From contig JBEKKV010000002.1 in assembly GCA_050010555.1 (NCBI GenBank), forward strand, positions 1 through 64,000: 64,000 bases of DNA, written 5' to 3'. The first letter of the stretch is position 1. Each line of letters opens with the position of its first letter. Shown here piece after piece: positions 51,782 through 60,672 of this stretch. A program made the translations under genes and the position numbers. This DNA is from JALHUB01 sp050010555 (GTDB lineage Bacteria > Chloroflexota > Dehalococcoidia > DSTF01 > JALHUB01). The notes below the pieces were generated by a model. The model searched no databases and had not been told where the DNA came from. It saw only the letters and a list, made by a program, of their open reading frames with translations.

Positions 51782-52798
51782 CTACGACTGCGGGAGGCCG
51801 AAGCCGCTGAGGACGTCCTGCTCCAGGCCGGCCCTTTCGCCTCGTTGGAAGCGGAAGTAGCCGCAGGCCGCGACCATGGCGGCGTTGTCGGTACAGAGGA
51901 CCGGCGGCGGCAGGCGGACGGGGACAGGGGCGCGCCGGACGAGGGCCTCACGCAGCGCCCTGTTGGCGGCCACGCCACCGGACACCACTATCTCCGTCAC
52001 CCGCTCGTCGCGCGCCGCCCGCACGGTCTTGGCGACCAGCACGTCGACGACCGCATCCTGAAAGGCGGCGGCGATCTCTGCCCGTGGTAGATCCTCCTCG
52101 CCCTGTTCGCGAACCACGCGCAAAACAGCGGTCTTCAGGCCGCTGAAGCTGAAATCGTAGCCACCGGCTAGCCAGGCCCGCGGCAGCCGCCAGCGCCGTC
52201 GCGCCTCCGCCGGCACTCCCGCCGCCGCCCTCTCGACGGCCGGGCCGCCCGGAAAGCCCAGGTCGAGCAGTCGCGCCACCTTGTCGAACGCCTCGCCGGC
52301 GGCGTCGTCCCGCGTGCGACCGAGCAACCTGTAGCGACCGTGGTCGCTCATGACCAGCAGGTCGGTATGGCCGCCGGAGACGATGAGGGCGAGAAGCGGG
52401 AACTCCGGCGGCTCTCGCCCTGAGCCGGCGACGTCCAGCCAATTGGCGTAGATGTGCGCCTCGAGGTGGCTGACGCCCACGAGCGGCAGCCCGCGGGCGA
52501 AAGCGATCGCTTTGGCTGTGTTGAGACCCACCAGCAGCGAGCCCGACAGGCCGGGCCCGACGGTCACGGCGATGGCCGCGAGGTCGCTCCAGGCGCAGCC
52601 CGCCTCGGAAAGGGCCTCCTCGACGACGGGCAGCAGGCTCTCGAGGTGCTTTCGCGACGCCATCTCCGGCACCACGCCGCCGTAGCGGGCGTGCAGGCTC
52701 ACCTGAGAAGCGATGACGCTGCTAACGATGCGCCGGCCGTCCTCGACGACGGCGGCTGCGGACTCGTCGCAGGAGGACTCGATGCCCAGGATATTCAT
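51782..52798 (-). CDS. tsaD: tRNA N6-adenosine threonylcarbamoyltransferase
   Basis: Transfers the threonylcarbamoyl group to A37 of ANN-decoding tRNAs with TsaB and TsaE. 338 residues, usual length. ASKHA-fold signatures are MNILGIESSCDESAAAVVEDG at the start, the metal ligands H111 and H115 in SHLEAHIYANW, the ATP site FPLLALIVSGGHTDLL and the late VSGGVAANRALRE with CTDNAAMVA. TsaB and TsaE genes are not in the window. Confidence 0.96.
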   Translation of the reverse strand: MNILGIESSCDESAAAVVEDGRRIVSSVIASQVSLHARYGGVVPEMASRKHLESLLPVVEEALSEAGCAWSDLAAIAVTVGPGLSGSLLVGLNTAKAIAFARGLPLVGVSHLEAHIYANWLDVAGSGREPPEFPLLALIVSGGHTDLLVMSDHGRYRLLGRTRDDAAGEAFDKVARLLDLGFPGGPAVERAAAGVPAEARRRWRLPRAWLAGGYDFSFSGLKTAVLRVVREQGEEDLPRAEIAAAFQDAVVDVLVAKTVRAARDERVTEIVVSGGVAANRALREALVRRAPVPVRLPPPVLCTDNAAMVAACGYFRFQRGERAGLEQDVLSGFGLPQS

Positions 52799-52809
52799 CG
52801 ACTGCGTCT

Positions 52810-54903
52810 TCAGGGGTTGGCGTCTTGCGGGCCGGGCGCGGACGGAAGGCCGGCGACGAAGAGGGAATCGCCGTTCAGAACGTAGATGCGGGCGGTCACC
52901 TCGTCCACCGCCACCGCCTGCGGGTCGGTCAGTTGGCTGCTGACGAACTGGCGCTCGAAGCGACCGTCGCCGCTAAAGAGGACGATGCGCTTGTTGCCGC
53001 GGTCCACCACCATCAGACTACCGTCGGACAGGGGCAGCAGCGAAGCGGCGGAGGTGAGCGGCCTGTCCAGCCCCGCCATGTCGAAGGCCACCTCCTGGCC
53101 GGCGGAGAAGCGGCGGATCTTTCCGTCTTCGCCGAGGACGTAGATATCGCCGTTCACGGCCAATCCGATCGCGCTGGAGAAGTCCGACCCTTCGATCGAG
53201 GCGGTTGGCTCCCGCGCCGTGCCGTCTTCGCCCGCCGGATAGTGCCATACCTGGCCGCTCTGCTTGTCGAGGGCGTAGAGGCCGTCGTCGCCGGCGTAGA
53301 GGCTGTCCAGAGAGCGCCACTCGCCGTCGCCGCCCAACGACAGCGGCCGCGGCTCCGCGTTGGGGCTCAGAGAGAACAGATGGTTGTCGCTATCGAGGAC
53401 GAGCAGGCTGCCGCCGTTCGGATCGGGCAACCAGGTGATCTGGACGGGTTTTGCCGCCTTTATCATTCCGACCAGGTCGCCCTCGTTGAGCACTTCTTTC
53501 GTTTCGCCTTCCGGGTCGGTCAGCTTGACGGAGACGACGCGGTTTTTCTTGCCGTCGAGAAGATAGGCTTGCCCACCGCCGACGACAAGCTGCTGGAGCG
53601 CGAGATCGCCGGTGAGCTGCGTCTTCAAGTCGGCGACGGGCCGCAGGTCTGCCAGCTCCTGGACGCCGTTCATGGTCGCGACGGCCCCGGCCACTTCACT
53701 CTTCAGGCTGAGAAGCCCGACATCGGCGGCGCGAATGCCTTCGGCCTGGGCCAGGCTGCTGCTCGCCTCGTTGAGGAGGCGGCGCTGCTCCGACGGGTCG
53801 GAGGTGGAAACCGAGGCGTTGTAGTCGTTTCTCGCCGTTGTCATCAGGGAATCGAACTTCTGGTCGCGCGTGCCCTGGATCGAGCTGGGCATCACCCACC
53901 AGGCGAGCAGCCCGATAACAACAAGAAGAAGAACACCCGGCAGCAGCCAGACGGGGAGGCGCTTCGTGAGGCGGCTGACCGGCGCCGGGCCGTTGTGACG
54001 AAGCCCGGGTTGGGAGGCCCGCAGCCGGACGGTCTGCCTGCCGGGCGCCGGCGCGCTGACGGCCACCGGCGCCAGCTCCAGCGGCGAGAGCAGGTGGAAG
54101 TCGGTCTGGCTGTCCTCTTCGTATGGAGCAGGCTCGCGACGGAGAGAGGACGGCGGAGCCACGGCGGGTGTCGGGGAGACGGCGACCGGCGGCGCTGCTT
54201 CCGCGGGCAGGCCGCTCGGCGTGGTTTCTCGCTCGACCGCCGTCTCCTCGGCCTCGAAGCAGGTCAGCAGGAAGACGGAGAAGTCCGGCTGGTCGCGGGT
54301 AAGGAGGTAGAGCTCGGAGAGCGCCTCTTCCGCATCCAGCGCCAGCAGCGTACGGATGTGGTCTTCATCGACGACCTCCGTCAGCGCCGGCGAGGCGACG
54401 AGAAGAAGATCGCCGGGCGAGAGCTCGTAGCGACGCAGTTGTGGTCGCAACTCGTCACCGAGGCCGAGAGCGACGCTTGCCGCGGGGTCTTCGGCGACGA
54501 GGCGGGTAACCGAGCCCTCATGACGGAAGTAGGCCAGGCTGGGCCCGGCCTGGGCGAGATAAGCGACCGTCCCGCGAACGACAAGACAACTCAGGCCCGC
54601 GCCCACCTGGTGCTCGCGGAGGCTGCGGCGGTTCCAGTCGCGCAGGTTCTCGTGGGCGGCGCTTATTGCCTTCGTCAGGGCGCCGGTTATAGAGAGGTTC
54701 TGGCGCTCGAAGAGGTGGCCGACGACGGCGACGAGCTGGCCGCAGAACTCCTCGCTACCGGGAAGGGCGGGCTGCGCCAGGACGTAGAGGTCGATAGGTT
54801 CTTCGCCGGAGGGTTGGAGGCTGAACTTCCCTTGCCAGGGTCCGGCTTGCTGCGCCTGACCCCGCACGATGCCGAACTGCCCCACCCACGTCCTGACAGC
54901 CAT
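52810..54903 (-). CDS. Membrane protein with degenerate PP2C-like domain and NHL/beta-propeller
   Basis: 697 residues in three parts. The first 230 follow the PP2C fold order (LFERQNLSITGALTKAISAAHENL, GAGLSCLVVRGTVAYLAQAGPSLAYF, LSPGDLLLVASPALTEVV), but the metal-binding aspartates (DGxGG, DN) are missing, so it is probably a pseudo-phosphatase. A linker and one membrane helix follow (about 325-350, VWLLPGVLLLVVIGLLAWWV). The outer part is a beta-propeller with NHL-like repeats (GDGEWRSLDSLYAGDDGLYALD...GNKRIVLFSGDGRFERQF). It may sense extracellular ligands and signal inward. A leaderless promoter precedes it. Confidence 0.6.
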   Translation of the reverse strand: MAVRTWVGQFGIVRGQAQQAGPWQGKFSLQPSGEEPIDLYVLAQPALPGSEEFCGQLVAVVGHLFERQNLSITGALTKAISAAHENLRDWNRRSLREHQVGAGLSCLVVRGTVAYLAQAGPSLAYFRHEGSVTRLVAEDPAASVALGLGDELRPQLRRYELSPGDLLLVASPALTEVVDEDHIRTLLALDAEEALSELYLLTRDQPDFSVFLLTCFEAEETAVERETTPSGLPAEAAPPVAVSPTPAVAPPSSLRREPAPYEEDSQTDFHLLSPLELAPVAVSAPAPGRQTVRLRASQPGLRHNGPAPVSRLTKRLPVWLLPGVLLLVVIGLLAWWVMPSSIQGTRDQKFDSLMTTARNDYNASVSTSDPSEQRRLLNEASSSLAQAEGIRAADVGLLSLKSEVAGAVATMNGVQELADLRPVADLKTQLTGDLALQQLVVGGGQAYLLDGKKNRVVSVKLTDPEGETKEVLNEGDLVGMIKAAKPVQITWLPDPNGGSLLVLDSDNHLFSLSPNAEPRPLSLGGDGEWRSLDSLYAGDDGLYALDKQSGQVWHYPAGEDGTAREPTASIEGSDFSSAIGLAVNGDIYVLGEDGKIRRFSAGQEVAFDMAGLDRPLTSAASLLPLSDGSLMVVDRGNKRIVLFSGDGRFERQFVSSQLTDPQAVAVDEVTARIYVLNGDSLFVAGLPSAPGPQDANP

Positions 54904-54912
54904 CGGTTGCAG

Positions 54913-54940
54913 ATTATACCATCATTATGCTGCGGTACAA
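54913..54940 (-). promoter_or_regulatory. Extended -10 promoter of the PP2C-like gene, nearly leaderless
   Basis: On the minus strand TGGTATAAT (extended -10, TATAAT as complement of 54913-54918) with TTGTAC 16 bases upstream (54935-54940). Nine bases separate the -10 from ATG 54903 and no Shine-Dalgarno site is present. Confidence 0.6.
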
Positions 54941-55030
54941 GCGGGTGACTGCGTTGTCGATGGCGTTTTCGACGCCGCTGAAGGCGTGTAGGGCGCTCCG
55001 CAAACGTTAGCCGACAGTCCGCCAAACTTA

Positions 55031-55060
55031 TTGCGTGGCCGCGTCTCGCCGTGCTATTAT
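55031..55060 (+). promoter_or_regulatory. Promoter of the speD polyamine operon
   Basis: TTGCGT (55031-55036), 18 bases and TATTAT (55055-55060), the latter preceded by TGC, an extended -10. Confidence 0.55.
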
Positions 55061-55202
55061 GCCGTTTGCTGTGTCTTTCGGTCGCTGCGGCCCGCGGCGC
55101 CTTCGACTCCATATGCTTAAGCCGTGAAGGGCGCTGTATGCTGTTTCGACTGTTCGCCGTCGCGAATAGGGCCCCGCTGGGCAGCAAGGAAAGGGGGGAT
55201 TG

Positions 55203-55682
55203 ATGCACGTTACAATCGACGGGTACGGCGGTGACCCCCAGAAGCTGGCCGACGAGAACCTGGTGCGCGCGTTCTTGGACCTCTGCCCCTCGGCGATAGG
55301 GATGACCAAGATCGCGCCTCCTTACGTTTGCCGCTATGTCGGCGCGAAGCCGGAAGACTGGGGCGTCTCGGGCTTCGTCCTCATTGCTGAAAGCCACATC
55401 TCGGCTCATACTTTTCCCGACCACGGCTACATATGGGTGGACGTCTTCTCCTGCAAGAGCTTCAACGCCGAGCAGGCGGTAGACGAGATTCGGCAGCGCT
55501 TCCAGCTCAGCGATCTGCGCGTCCACACTCTGCCGCGGGGCCTGGAGTTTCCGCATAGCGTGCCGGAAGCCGTGCCGCTTGCCGGCTCGGAACGGCATGG
55601 GGTCGCCGACTCCCTGCAGGACCTGTCTGATGGCAGGCCGAGCACGGAGGCGAACGCGGCCCACCCCTTGTTACCCTCCTGA
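55203..55682 (+). CDS. speD: S-adenosylmethionine decarboxylase proenzyme
   Basis: Pyruvoyl enzyme that makes decarboxylated AdoMet, the aminopropyl donor for spermidine. 159 residues, class 1B type with a C-terminal extension of about 35 residues. Self-cleavage is at E63/S64 in IAESHISAHTFPDHG; H69 and C84 (DVFSCKSF) are the known processing and catalytic residues, at the spacing of the Thermotoga enzyme. ATG 55203 follows a GGGGGG-type site; a TTG one codon earlier is possible. First gene of speD - DHS-like - speB. Confidence 0.93.
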   Translation: MHVTIDGYGGDPQKLADENLVRAFLDLCPSAIGMTKIAPPYVCRYVGAKPEDWGVSGFVLIAESHISAHTFPDHGYIWVDVFSCKSFNAEQAVDEIRQRFQLSDLRVHTLPRGLEFPHSVPEAVPLAGSERHGVADSLQDLSDGRPSTEANAAHPLLPS

Positions 55683-55711
55683 CCAGCATTCATCTTCCGG
55701 GAGACTTGCTC

Positions 55712-56764
55712 GTGGACGACCTCCTTCACTCTCGCGTCCGGCCGTTCTCCGTCGGCTGTCCAATGACTGCGGCGCAGTTTCTCGACGCGATGGGCGGCAC
55801 GGCGTTTCAGGCGCGGAACCTGGCCGAAGCCGCACGCATCTGGTCGCGCATGCTCGAGGACGACGTCGTGATCATGTTCGGGCTGGCCGGCGCGATGGTG
55901 CCGGGAGGAATGCGGAAGGTTATCGCCTACCTGATTGAGAACCGCATGATCGACGTTCTCGTCAGCACCGGCGCGAACCTGTTTCACGACGTGTACGAGA
56001 CGCTGGGCAAGCCGCACTACCAGGGCAGCGCCGAATCCGATGATCAGGAGTTGGGCCGGCGGCGAATAAACCGTTTCTATGACGTGCTGGCCCCCGAGGC
56101 CGATTTCTCCGCCGCCGAAGAGTTCATCACCCAGTTCTCGTTCACGCTCGACGGCTCGCGACCCTACAGCACGCGTGAGTACTTCCAGCGACTCGGCGAG
56201 GCTCTCCTGCCGGTGGCGCAAGAGGAGGGTATTCTTACCGCCGCCGCCCGGCGCGGCCTGCCGGTCTATTCGCCTGCCCTCGGCGATAGCGTTCACGGCC
56301 TGGCGATCGCCGTCGGACGTGTCCGCAGCGCCCGCTCGGGCCAGAAGTCTCTGCCCGTCCTCTTCGACATCATCGGCGACGTGCTGGAGACCGCGCATAT
56401 CGCAGCGACGGCGCCGGCAACCGGCGTCATCTACGTCGGCGGTGGGACGCCGAAGAACTTCATCCAGCAGGCGGAGGTCGGCGGCTACATCTTCCGGCGG
56501 GAGCTTCCCGGCCACAAGTACGCGATCCAGGTTACTATGGACCAGCCGCAATGGGGCGGCCTCTCCGGCTGCACGTTCGAAGAGGCGCAGTCGTGGCGGA
56601 AGATCGCGGCGGACGCGACGATGGCGACCGTGAACGTGGAGGCGACCGTCGCGCTGCCGCTCATCGTGAGCGCGCTGGCCGAGAGCAGTTCGGGAATCAT
56701 CGAAAAGCGCCGTCCGCCGGCGATCAGCTTCGACGGCATGCTCGGCGCCTTGCGCGAAGGCTGA
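55712..56764 (+). CDS. Deoxyhypusine synthase-like protein (bacterial DHS/homospermidine synthase type)
   Basis: 350 residues with the DHS fold: MFGLAGAMVPGGMRKVI, LVSTGANLFHDV, VIYVGGGTPKNFIQQ and SGCTFEEAQSWRKI. The lysine that forms the enzyme-substrate imine is kept (K297 in SWRKI). The DHS histidine that follows PK in GGG-x-PKHHI is replaced (PKNF), as expected for bacterial members, which lack an eIF5A substrate and may make homospermidine. GTG 55712 is chosen because GGGAGA lies seven bases before it. Neighbours speD and speB place it in polyamine metabolism. Confidence 0.82.
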   Translation: MDDLLHSRVRPFSVGCPMTAAQFLDAMGGTAFQARNLAEAARIWSRMLEDDVVIMFGLAGAMVPGGMRKVIAYLIENRMIDVLVSTGANLFHDVYETLGKPHYQGSAESDDQELGRRRINRFYDVLAPEADFSAAEEFITQFSFTLDGSRPYSTREYFQRLGEALLPVAQEEGILTAAARRGLPVYSPALGDSVHGLAIAVGRVRSARSGQKSLPVLFDIIGDVLETAHIAATAPATGVIYVGGGTPKNFIQQAEVGGYIFRRELPGHKYAIQVTMDQPQWGGLSGCTFEEAQSWRKIAADATMATVNVEATVALPLIVSALAESSSGIIEKRRPPAISFDGMLGALREG

Positions 56765-56772
56765 GCGCGACG

Positions 56773-57657
56773 ATGCGGAAGGATCTGTTCTACCCGCCGT
56801 TCGGCTTCCTCGCGCCCCAGGCCGAACTCACCGCTTTCGAGACCGCCCGCGTCGTCGTGCTGCCGGTGCCGTACGACGCGACGACGACGGCCCGCGCCGG
56901 CGCCCGCAACGGTCCTGCCGCCATCATCCACGCCTCGCAGGACCTGGAGCCGTACGATCTGACGCTCGGCTTCGACACCACGCAGGACGGCATCCACACT
57001 CTGCCGGAGTTGGCGCCCCATAGCGGCAGCCCGCAGGCGATGGTCGACCGGGTCGAAGCGGCGGTTGGCGACCTCCTGGCGGCGGGCAAGTTCGTCGTCA
57101 CGCTGGGCGGCGAGCACACCGTTGCGGTCGGCGCCGTGCGCGCCCATGCCCGTCGCTATCCCGACCTCTCGGTGCTAGCCATCGACGCCCACGCCGACTT
57201 GCGCGACGAATACCTGGACTCGCCCTACAACCACGCCTGCGTACTGCGGCGCGTCCTCGAGACTTGTCCCGTCGTCATGGTGGGCATGCGGAGCGTAAGC
57301 GCCGACCAGGTCGAGTTCATCCGCGAGCGCGACCTTACGTTCCTAACCCCAGTGGCCTATCGCGCGCTTCCCGGTCCTGTAGAATTGCTGCGGCGCCTGT
57401 CGTCGAACGTCTATGTAGACATCGATCTGGACGGCCTCGACCCGGCGCAGATGGCGGCGGTGGGGACGCCGGAGCCGGGCGGCCTTTTCTGGGATGAAGT
57501 GATTGCACTTCTGACTGGGCTGGCGGCGGCGAAACGGATTGTCGGCTGCGACCTGACCGAGCTGGCGCCGGACCTGGGCCCGCCGGCCTGCGCGACGCTG
57601 GCGGCGAGGCTGGTCCAGCGCCTGATCGGCCTGGCGCTGGGACCGCCGGCTAAGTGA
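56773..57657 (+). CDS. speB: Agmatinase (ureohydrolase family)
   Basis: Hydrolyses agmatine to putrescine and urea with two Mn2+. 294 residues. Metal ligands are H115 (LGGEHTV), D138, H140 and D142 (IDAHADLRDEY), and the two aspartates in VDIDLDGLDP. The family start GPAAIIHASQDLEPYD is present. ATG 56773 lies eight bases after the DHS-like gene; the longer open frame is a shadow of it. Formiminoglutamase or guanidinobutyrase activity is possible, but the speD context favours agmatinase. Confidence 0.9.
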   Translation: MRKDLFYPPFGFLAPQAELTAFETARVVVLPVPYDATTTARAGARNGPAAIIHASQDLEPYDLTLGFDTTQDGIHTLPELAPHSGSPQAMVDRVEAAVGDLLAAGKFVVTLGGEHTVAVGAVRAHARRYPDLSVLAIDAHADLRDEYLDSPYNHACVLRRVLETCPVVMVGMRSVSADQVEFIRERDLTFLTPVAYRALPGPVELLRRLSSNVYVDIDLDGLDPAQMAAVGTPEPGGLFWDEVIALLTGLAAAKRIVGCDLTELAPDLGPPACATLAARLVQRLIGLALGPPAK

Positions 57658-57663
57658 ATCCGG

Positions 57664-58143
57664 CTACTGCGCCTTCGCCCGCTCCCTCAACTCCCGCAAC
57701 TGCTCCAGGTGGCCCTCCGTGTGGGCGATCATGAGCTCCATGCCGGTACGAACCGTGCGTGGGCCATGCTCCGGATGGGTCCCGACGCGCTCCCAGCCGC
57801 CCGGCGGCAGCGACGACAGTTGCGCCGCGATCTCCTGTCGGTTGCGCTTGAAATCGGCGAGCACGGTGGTGAAATCGGCGTCCCGGTAGGCGTGATCGCG
57901 GACGAGCTCTTCCTGTTCGTAGGTCGGCAGCGTCGGGTTGTCCTGGCTCAGCATCAGCGCGAGCCGCCGGCGCCACATCTGCGAATCGTCGCACAGGTGC
58001 CCACAGACCTCCTTGATAGACCACTCGCTCTCGCCTGGGCGCCAGCGCAGCTCCGGCTCCGACAGCCCGGCGAGCAGCGCCGCCACGCGGTCGGGTAGAC
58101 TCCGAACCTTCTTAACGATATCCTCGTCTTCCGGCGTCATCAT
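57664..58143 (-). CDS. DinB-superfamily protein
   Basis: 159 residues of the DinB/YfiT four-helix-bundle metal-binding fold. The metal site should involve the histidine in IKEVCGHLCDDSQMW and the two in MIAHTEGHLEQL (HxxxH). WRPGESEWSIKEV is the usual family start after the first helix. Some relatives are thiol-dependent transferases (bacillithiol or mycothiol S-transferases); none can be inferred here. It ends six bases from the convergent agmatinase gene. Confidence 0.82.
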   Translation of the reverse strand: MMTPEDEDIVKKVRSLPDRVAALLAGLSEPELRWRPGESEWSIKEVCGHLCDDSQMWRRRLALMLSQDNPTLPTYEQEELVRDHAYRDADFTTVLADFKRNRQEIAAQLSSLPPGGWERVGTHPEHGPRTVRTGMELMIAHTEGHLEQLRELRERAKAQ

Positions 58144-58154
58144 TTCGCCTCCCG

Positions 58155-59015
58155 CTATCTTCCGAACGCGCCGAGACGCTCCAGCAGGCCGTCCAGCTCC
58201 TCGTCGCTGTAGTAGTGAATCGTAATTCGGCCGCCGCGACGCCCCTTCACCAGGCTGACCCGTGTCCCCAGCGATGCCCGCAGCCGCTCCTCCAGCGCCT
58301 CCAGCTCGACGTTGCGGGGCCTTTCGCGTCGCGCCGTCTTCTTGCCGCCGGCCGGCCAGGCGCGCGCCAGATCTTCCGTCTGCCGCACCGACAGCCCTTT
58401 CGCCACGACCAGCTCCCAGGCCTGCCGCCTGTGCTCCTCGGGCAGGCTGAGAAGCGCGCGGGCGTGGCCCTCGCTTATCTCGTCGCGCGCCAGGCTTGCC
58501 CGCAGCTCTTCGTTCAGATTCAGCAAGCGCAGCGCATTCGCCACCGCCGACCGGCTGCGCCCGACCCGCGTCGAAATCTCCGTCTGATTCAGCCCGAACT
58601 CCTCCAGCAGCCGCCGATAGGCCTGCGCCTCCTCCAGCGCGTTCAGGTCCTGGCGCATCAGGTTCTCGACCAGCGCCAGCTCCAGTCCCTGGCGCGGCGT
58701 TGTCTCCTTGATGACGACCGGCACCTGCATCAGGCCGGCCAGTTTCGCCGCTTCCAGGCGCCGGCCGCCGGCGATGACCTGGTACGTCGGGGCGCCGGAA
58801 TCGCTGTCCAGACGACTGACGAGCAGCGGCTGCAAGACGCCGTGCTCCCGGACGCTCTCGGCCAACTCCTGAAGCGCCGTCTCGTTCATTTCGAAGCGCG
58901 GCTGGAAAGGATTGGAGACGATAAGATCGATGTCTACCGACTCCGGTGGCGGCGCTGCCATGTCGGGAATGAGAGCGCTCAGTCCTCTGCCGAGTCCTGT
59001 CTTTGCTCGTGCCAT
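58155..59015 (-). CDS. parB: Chromosome-partitioning protein ParB (Spo0J/Noc family)
   Basis: CTP-dependent sliding clamp that loads at parS, 286 residues. The N-terminal LGRGLSALIPD contacts ParA, the CTP-binding motif is in VIAGGRRLEAAKLAGL, the helix-turn-helix is QTEISTRVGRSRSAVANALRLL and the C-terminal dimerisation domain is basic. A perfect parS site lies at 63469-63484. It starts 12 bases after parA. Confidence 0.95.
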   Translation of the reverse strand: MARAKTGLGRGLSALIPDMAAPPPESVDIDLIVSNPFQPRFEMNETALQELAESVREHGVLQPLLVSRLDSDSGAPTYQVIAGGRRLEAAKLAGLMQVPVVIKETTPRQGLELALVENLMRQDLNALEEAQAYRRLLEEFGLNQTEISTRVGRSRSAVANALRLLNLNEELRASLARDEISEGHARALLSLPEEHRRQAWELVVAKGLSVRQTEDLARAWPAGGKKTARRERPRNVELEALEERLRASLGTRVSLVKGRRGGRITIHYYSDEELDGLLERLGAFGR

Positions 59016-59027
59016 CGGCTTTTCTCC

Positions 59028-59789
59028 TTAGCCTTTTGTCGTGACGGCCAGCAGCTCGTCGGCGAGTGCCTCATAGGCCTTTGCCGCCCGCGAGGCCTTA
59101 TCGTAAGCGAGCAGTGGCAGGCCGTAGCTGGGCGCCTCGCTCACGCGCACGCCCCGTGGAATGACGGCGTGGAACGTGTTAGGGAAGTGGCTGCGCACTT
59201 CGGCGGCCACCTGCCGCGACAGGTTCGTGCGGCCGTCGTACATCGTCAGCAGCAGCCCTTGGAGGCGCAGATTCGGGTTCAAGTTCCGCCGCACCAGGTC
59301 GAGGGTCTGCAGCAAGTGGCCGAGGCCCTGCAGCGCCAAGAACTCGCACTGGACGGGCACGATGACGCGGTCCGAAGCCGCCAGCGCGTTCACCGTCAAG
59401 AGTCCCAGCGAGGGCGGGCAGTCGACGAGGACGAAGTCGTAGGCGGCGGCCGCTCCGGCAAGCGCTTTCCGCAGGCGAAACTCCCGCTCCGCTACGGGCA
59501 CAAGCTCGACTTCCGCGCCGGCGAGGTCCGGCGTCGACGGGAGCAACGACAGGTTCTCCTGGCAGGTCGCGACGGCGGCGCCGTCTACCGCTACGCCGTC
59601 TACGAGTACATCGTACGTAGTGGCGCGGGGCTCGTCGCCGTCGAGGCCCAGGCCGGCGGTCGCGTTCCCCTGCGGATCAGCGTCGACGATCAGGACGCGC
59701 TTGCCCCGGCAGGCGAGACAGGCGCCCAGGTTCACCGCCGTCGTCGTCTTGCCGACACCGCCCTTCTGGTTGGCGATTGCGATTATCAC
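59028..59789 (-). CDS. parA: Chromosome-partitioning ATPase ParA (Soj)
   Basis: Walker-type ATPase that positions ParB-parS complexes, 253 residues. The deviant Walker A is ANQKGGVGKTTTAVNLGA (7-24), Walker A' is VLIVDADPQGNA and Walker B is FVLVDCPPSLG. Overlaps the PfkB kinase gene by four bases and precedes parB. Confidence 0.95.
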   Translation of the reverse strand: MIIAIANQKGGVGKTTTAVNLGACLACRGKRVLIVDADPQGNATAGLGLDGDEPRATTYDVLVDGVAVDGAAVATCQENLSLLPSTPDLAGAEVELVPVAEREFRLRKALAGAAAAYDFVLVDCPPSLGLLTVNALAASDRVIVPVQCEFLALQGLGHLLQTLDLVRRNLNPNLRLQGLLLTMYDGRTNLSRQVAAEVRSHFPNTFHAVIPRGVRVSEAPSYGLPLLAYDKASRAAKAYEALADELLAVTTKG

Positions 59790-60637
59790 GCCAGAACGAT
59801 CTCCTGGTGCTCCGTCAGCATGGTCTTGACTTGCTCTCGCGTTGGCGCCTTCGACGTGCCGGCGCCCTCGACGCTAAGGCCGGCGGCGGCGTCAGCGAAC
59901 CTGGCGGCGGCAGCGATATCGTGCGTCTCGTCGAACGCGACCAGGAACGCCGCAGCGAACACGTCGCCGGCGCCCGTCGGGTCCACTTCGGCGTGCGGGA
60001 ATGCGGCAATTCGACGTGGCTTGCCTTCGGTCCACACCGTCGCGCCGCCTCTGCCGCACGTTATGACCACGATCTCCGCCTCCCGCTGCCAGCGCTCCAA
60101 CGCCGGCTCGTCGTCTTCCATGTCGTCTTCTGAGAGGAAGGCGACGTTGACTCCCCGCAGCGACGCGCCATCCGGCCACGCCCGTTTTCGGACGAGCCCG
60201 TCGCTGCCGACGTGGCGCAGCCAGCCCTGGAGGCAGCAGCCGACGAGGCTGCCGATGAACAGGCCCGCCATATCAGGCGTCACTTCGCTGAGCAGCGGCC
60301 CCAGCAAGACGATTCTAGCGCCGCGGAGCTCTTGGGGCACGTCCTCCGGGCGGATCGACGGCGCCTGCGCCCAGACGCGCTGAACGCGCCGGCGTGCGTC
60401 ATAGCGGTTCTCGAAGGTTGTCGTCGTTTCTGAGGGAATGCAGTGGACTCGGATGCCGGGAAGAAAGCTAGTCAAGTCGACGTCGTCGGAAGCGCGCGTG
60501 ACGACGGCCGCGGTCAGTCCCAGGCGGCGGGCCTGCGTCGCAGCATAGGCGACTGTACCGCCGAGCTGCCAGCCGCTCGCGTCCAGGTCCTTCGCCACGT
60601 GGCCGACAACGAGGAAGTCGGGGATGCTCATCGCCAC
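59786..60637 (-). CDS. PfkB-family carbohydrate kinase
   Basis: Ribokinase-like sugar or nucleoside kinase of 283 residues. The anion-hole and catalytic motif is VDPTGAGDVFAAAFLVAF (D as base in GAGD). The N-terminal glycine pair is in ASGWQLGGTVAYAA. The substrate is not predictable. It is inserted between jag and parA, where most bacteria have mnmE-mnmG, and its gene overlaps parA. Confidence 0.85.
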   Translation of the reverse strand: MAMSIPDFLVVGHVAKDLDASGWQLGGTVAYAATQARRLGLTAAVVTRASDDVDLTSFLPGIRVHCIPSETTTTFENRYDARRRVQRVWAQAPSIRPEDVPQELRGARIVLLGPLLSEVTPDMAGLFIGSLVGCCLQGWLRHVGSDGLVRKRAWPDGASLRGVNVAFLSEDDMEDDEPALERWQREAEIVVITCGRGGATVWTEGKPRRIAAFPHAEVDPTGAGDVFAAAFLVAFDETHDIAAAARFADAAAGLSVEGAGTSKAPTREQVKTMLTEHQEIVLA

Positions 60638-60672
60638 GCCTGGAGGGTATGCAAGAGAAAGGGACTGAAAGG

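Larger units (their letters stand above)
54904..55202. other. 299-base divergent region between PP2C-like gene and speD
   Basis: It contains two promoters back to back: 54913-54940 for the minus-strand gene and 55031-55060 for speD. The speD leader (about 55067-55202, 135 bases) includes no hairpin strong enough to name. Nothing else is recognised. Confidence 0.5.
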
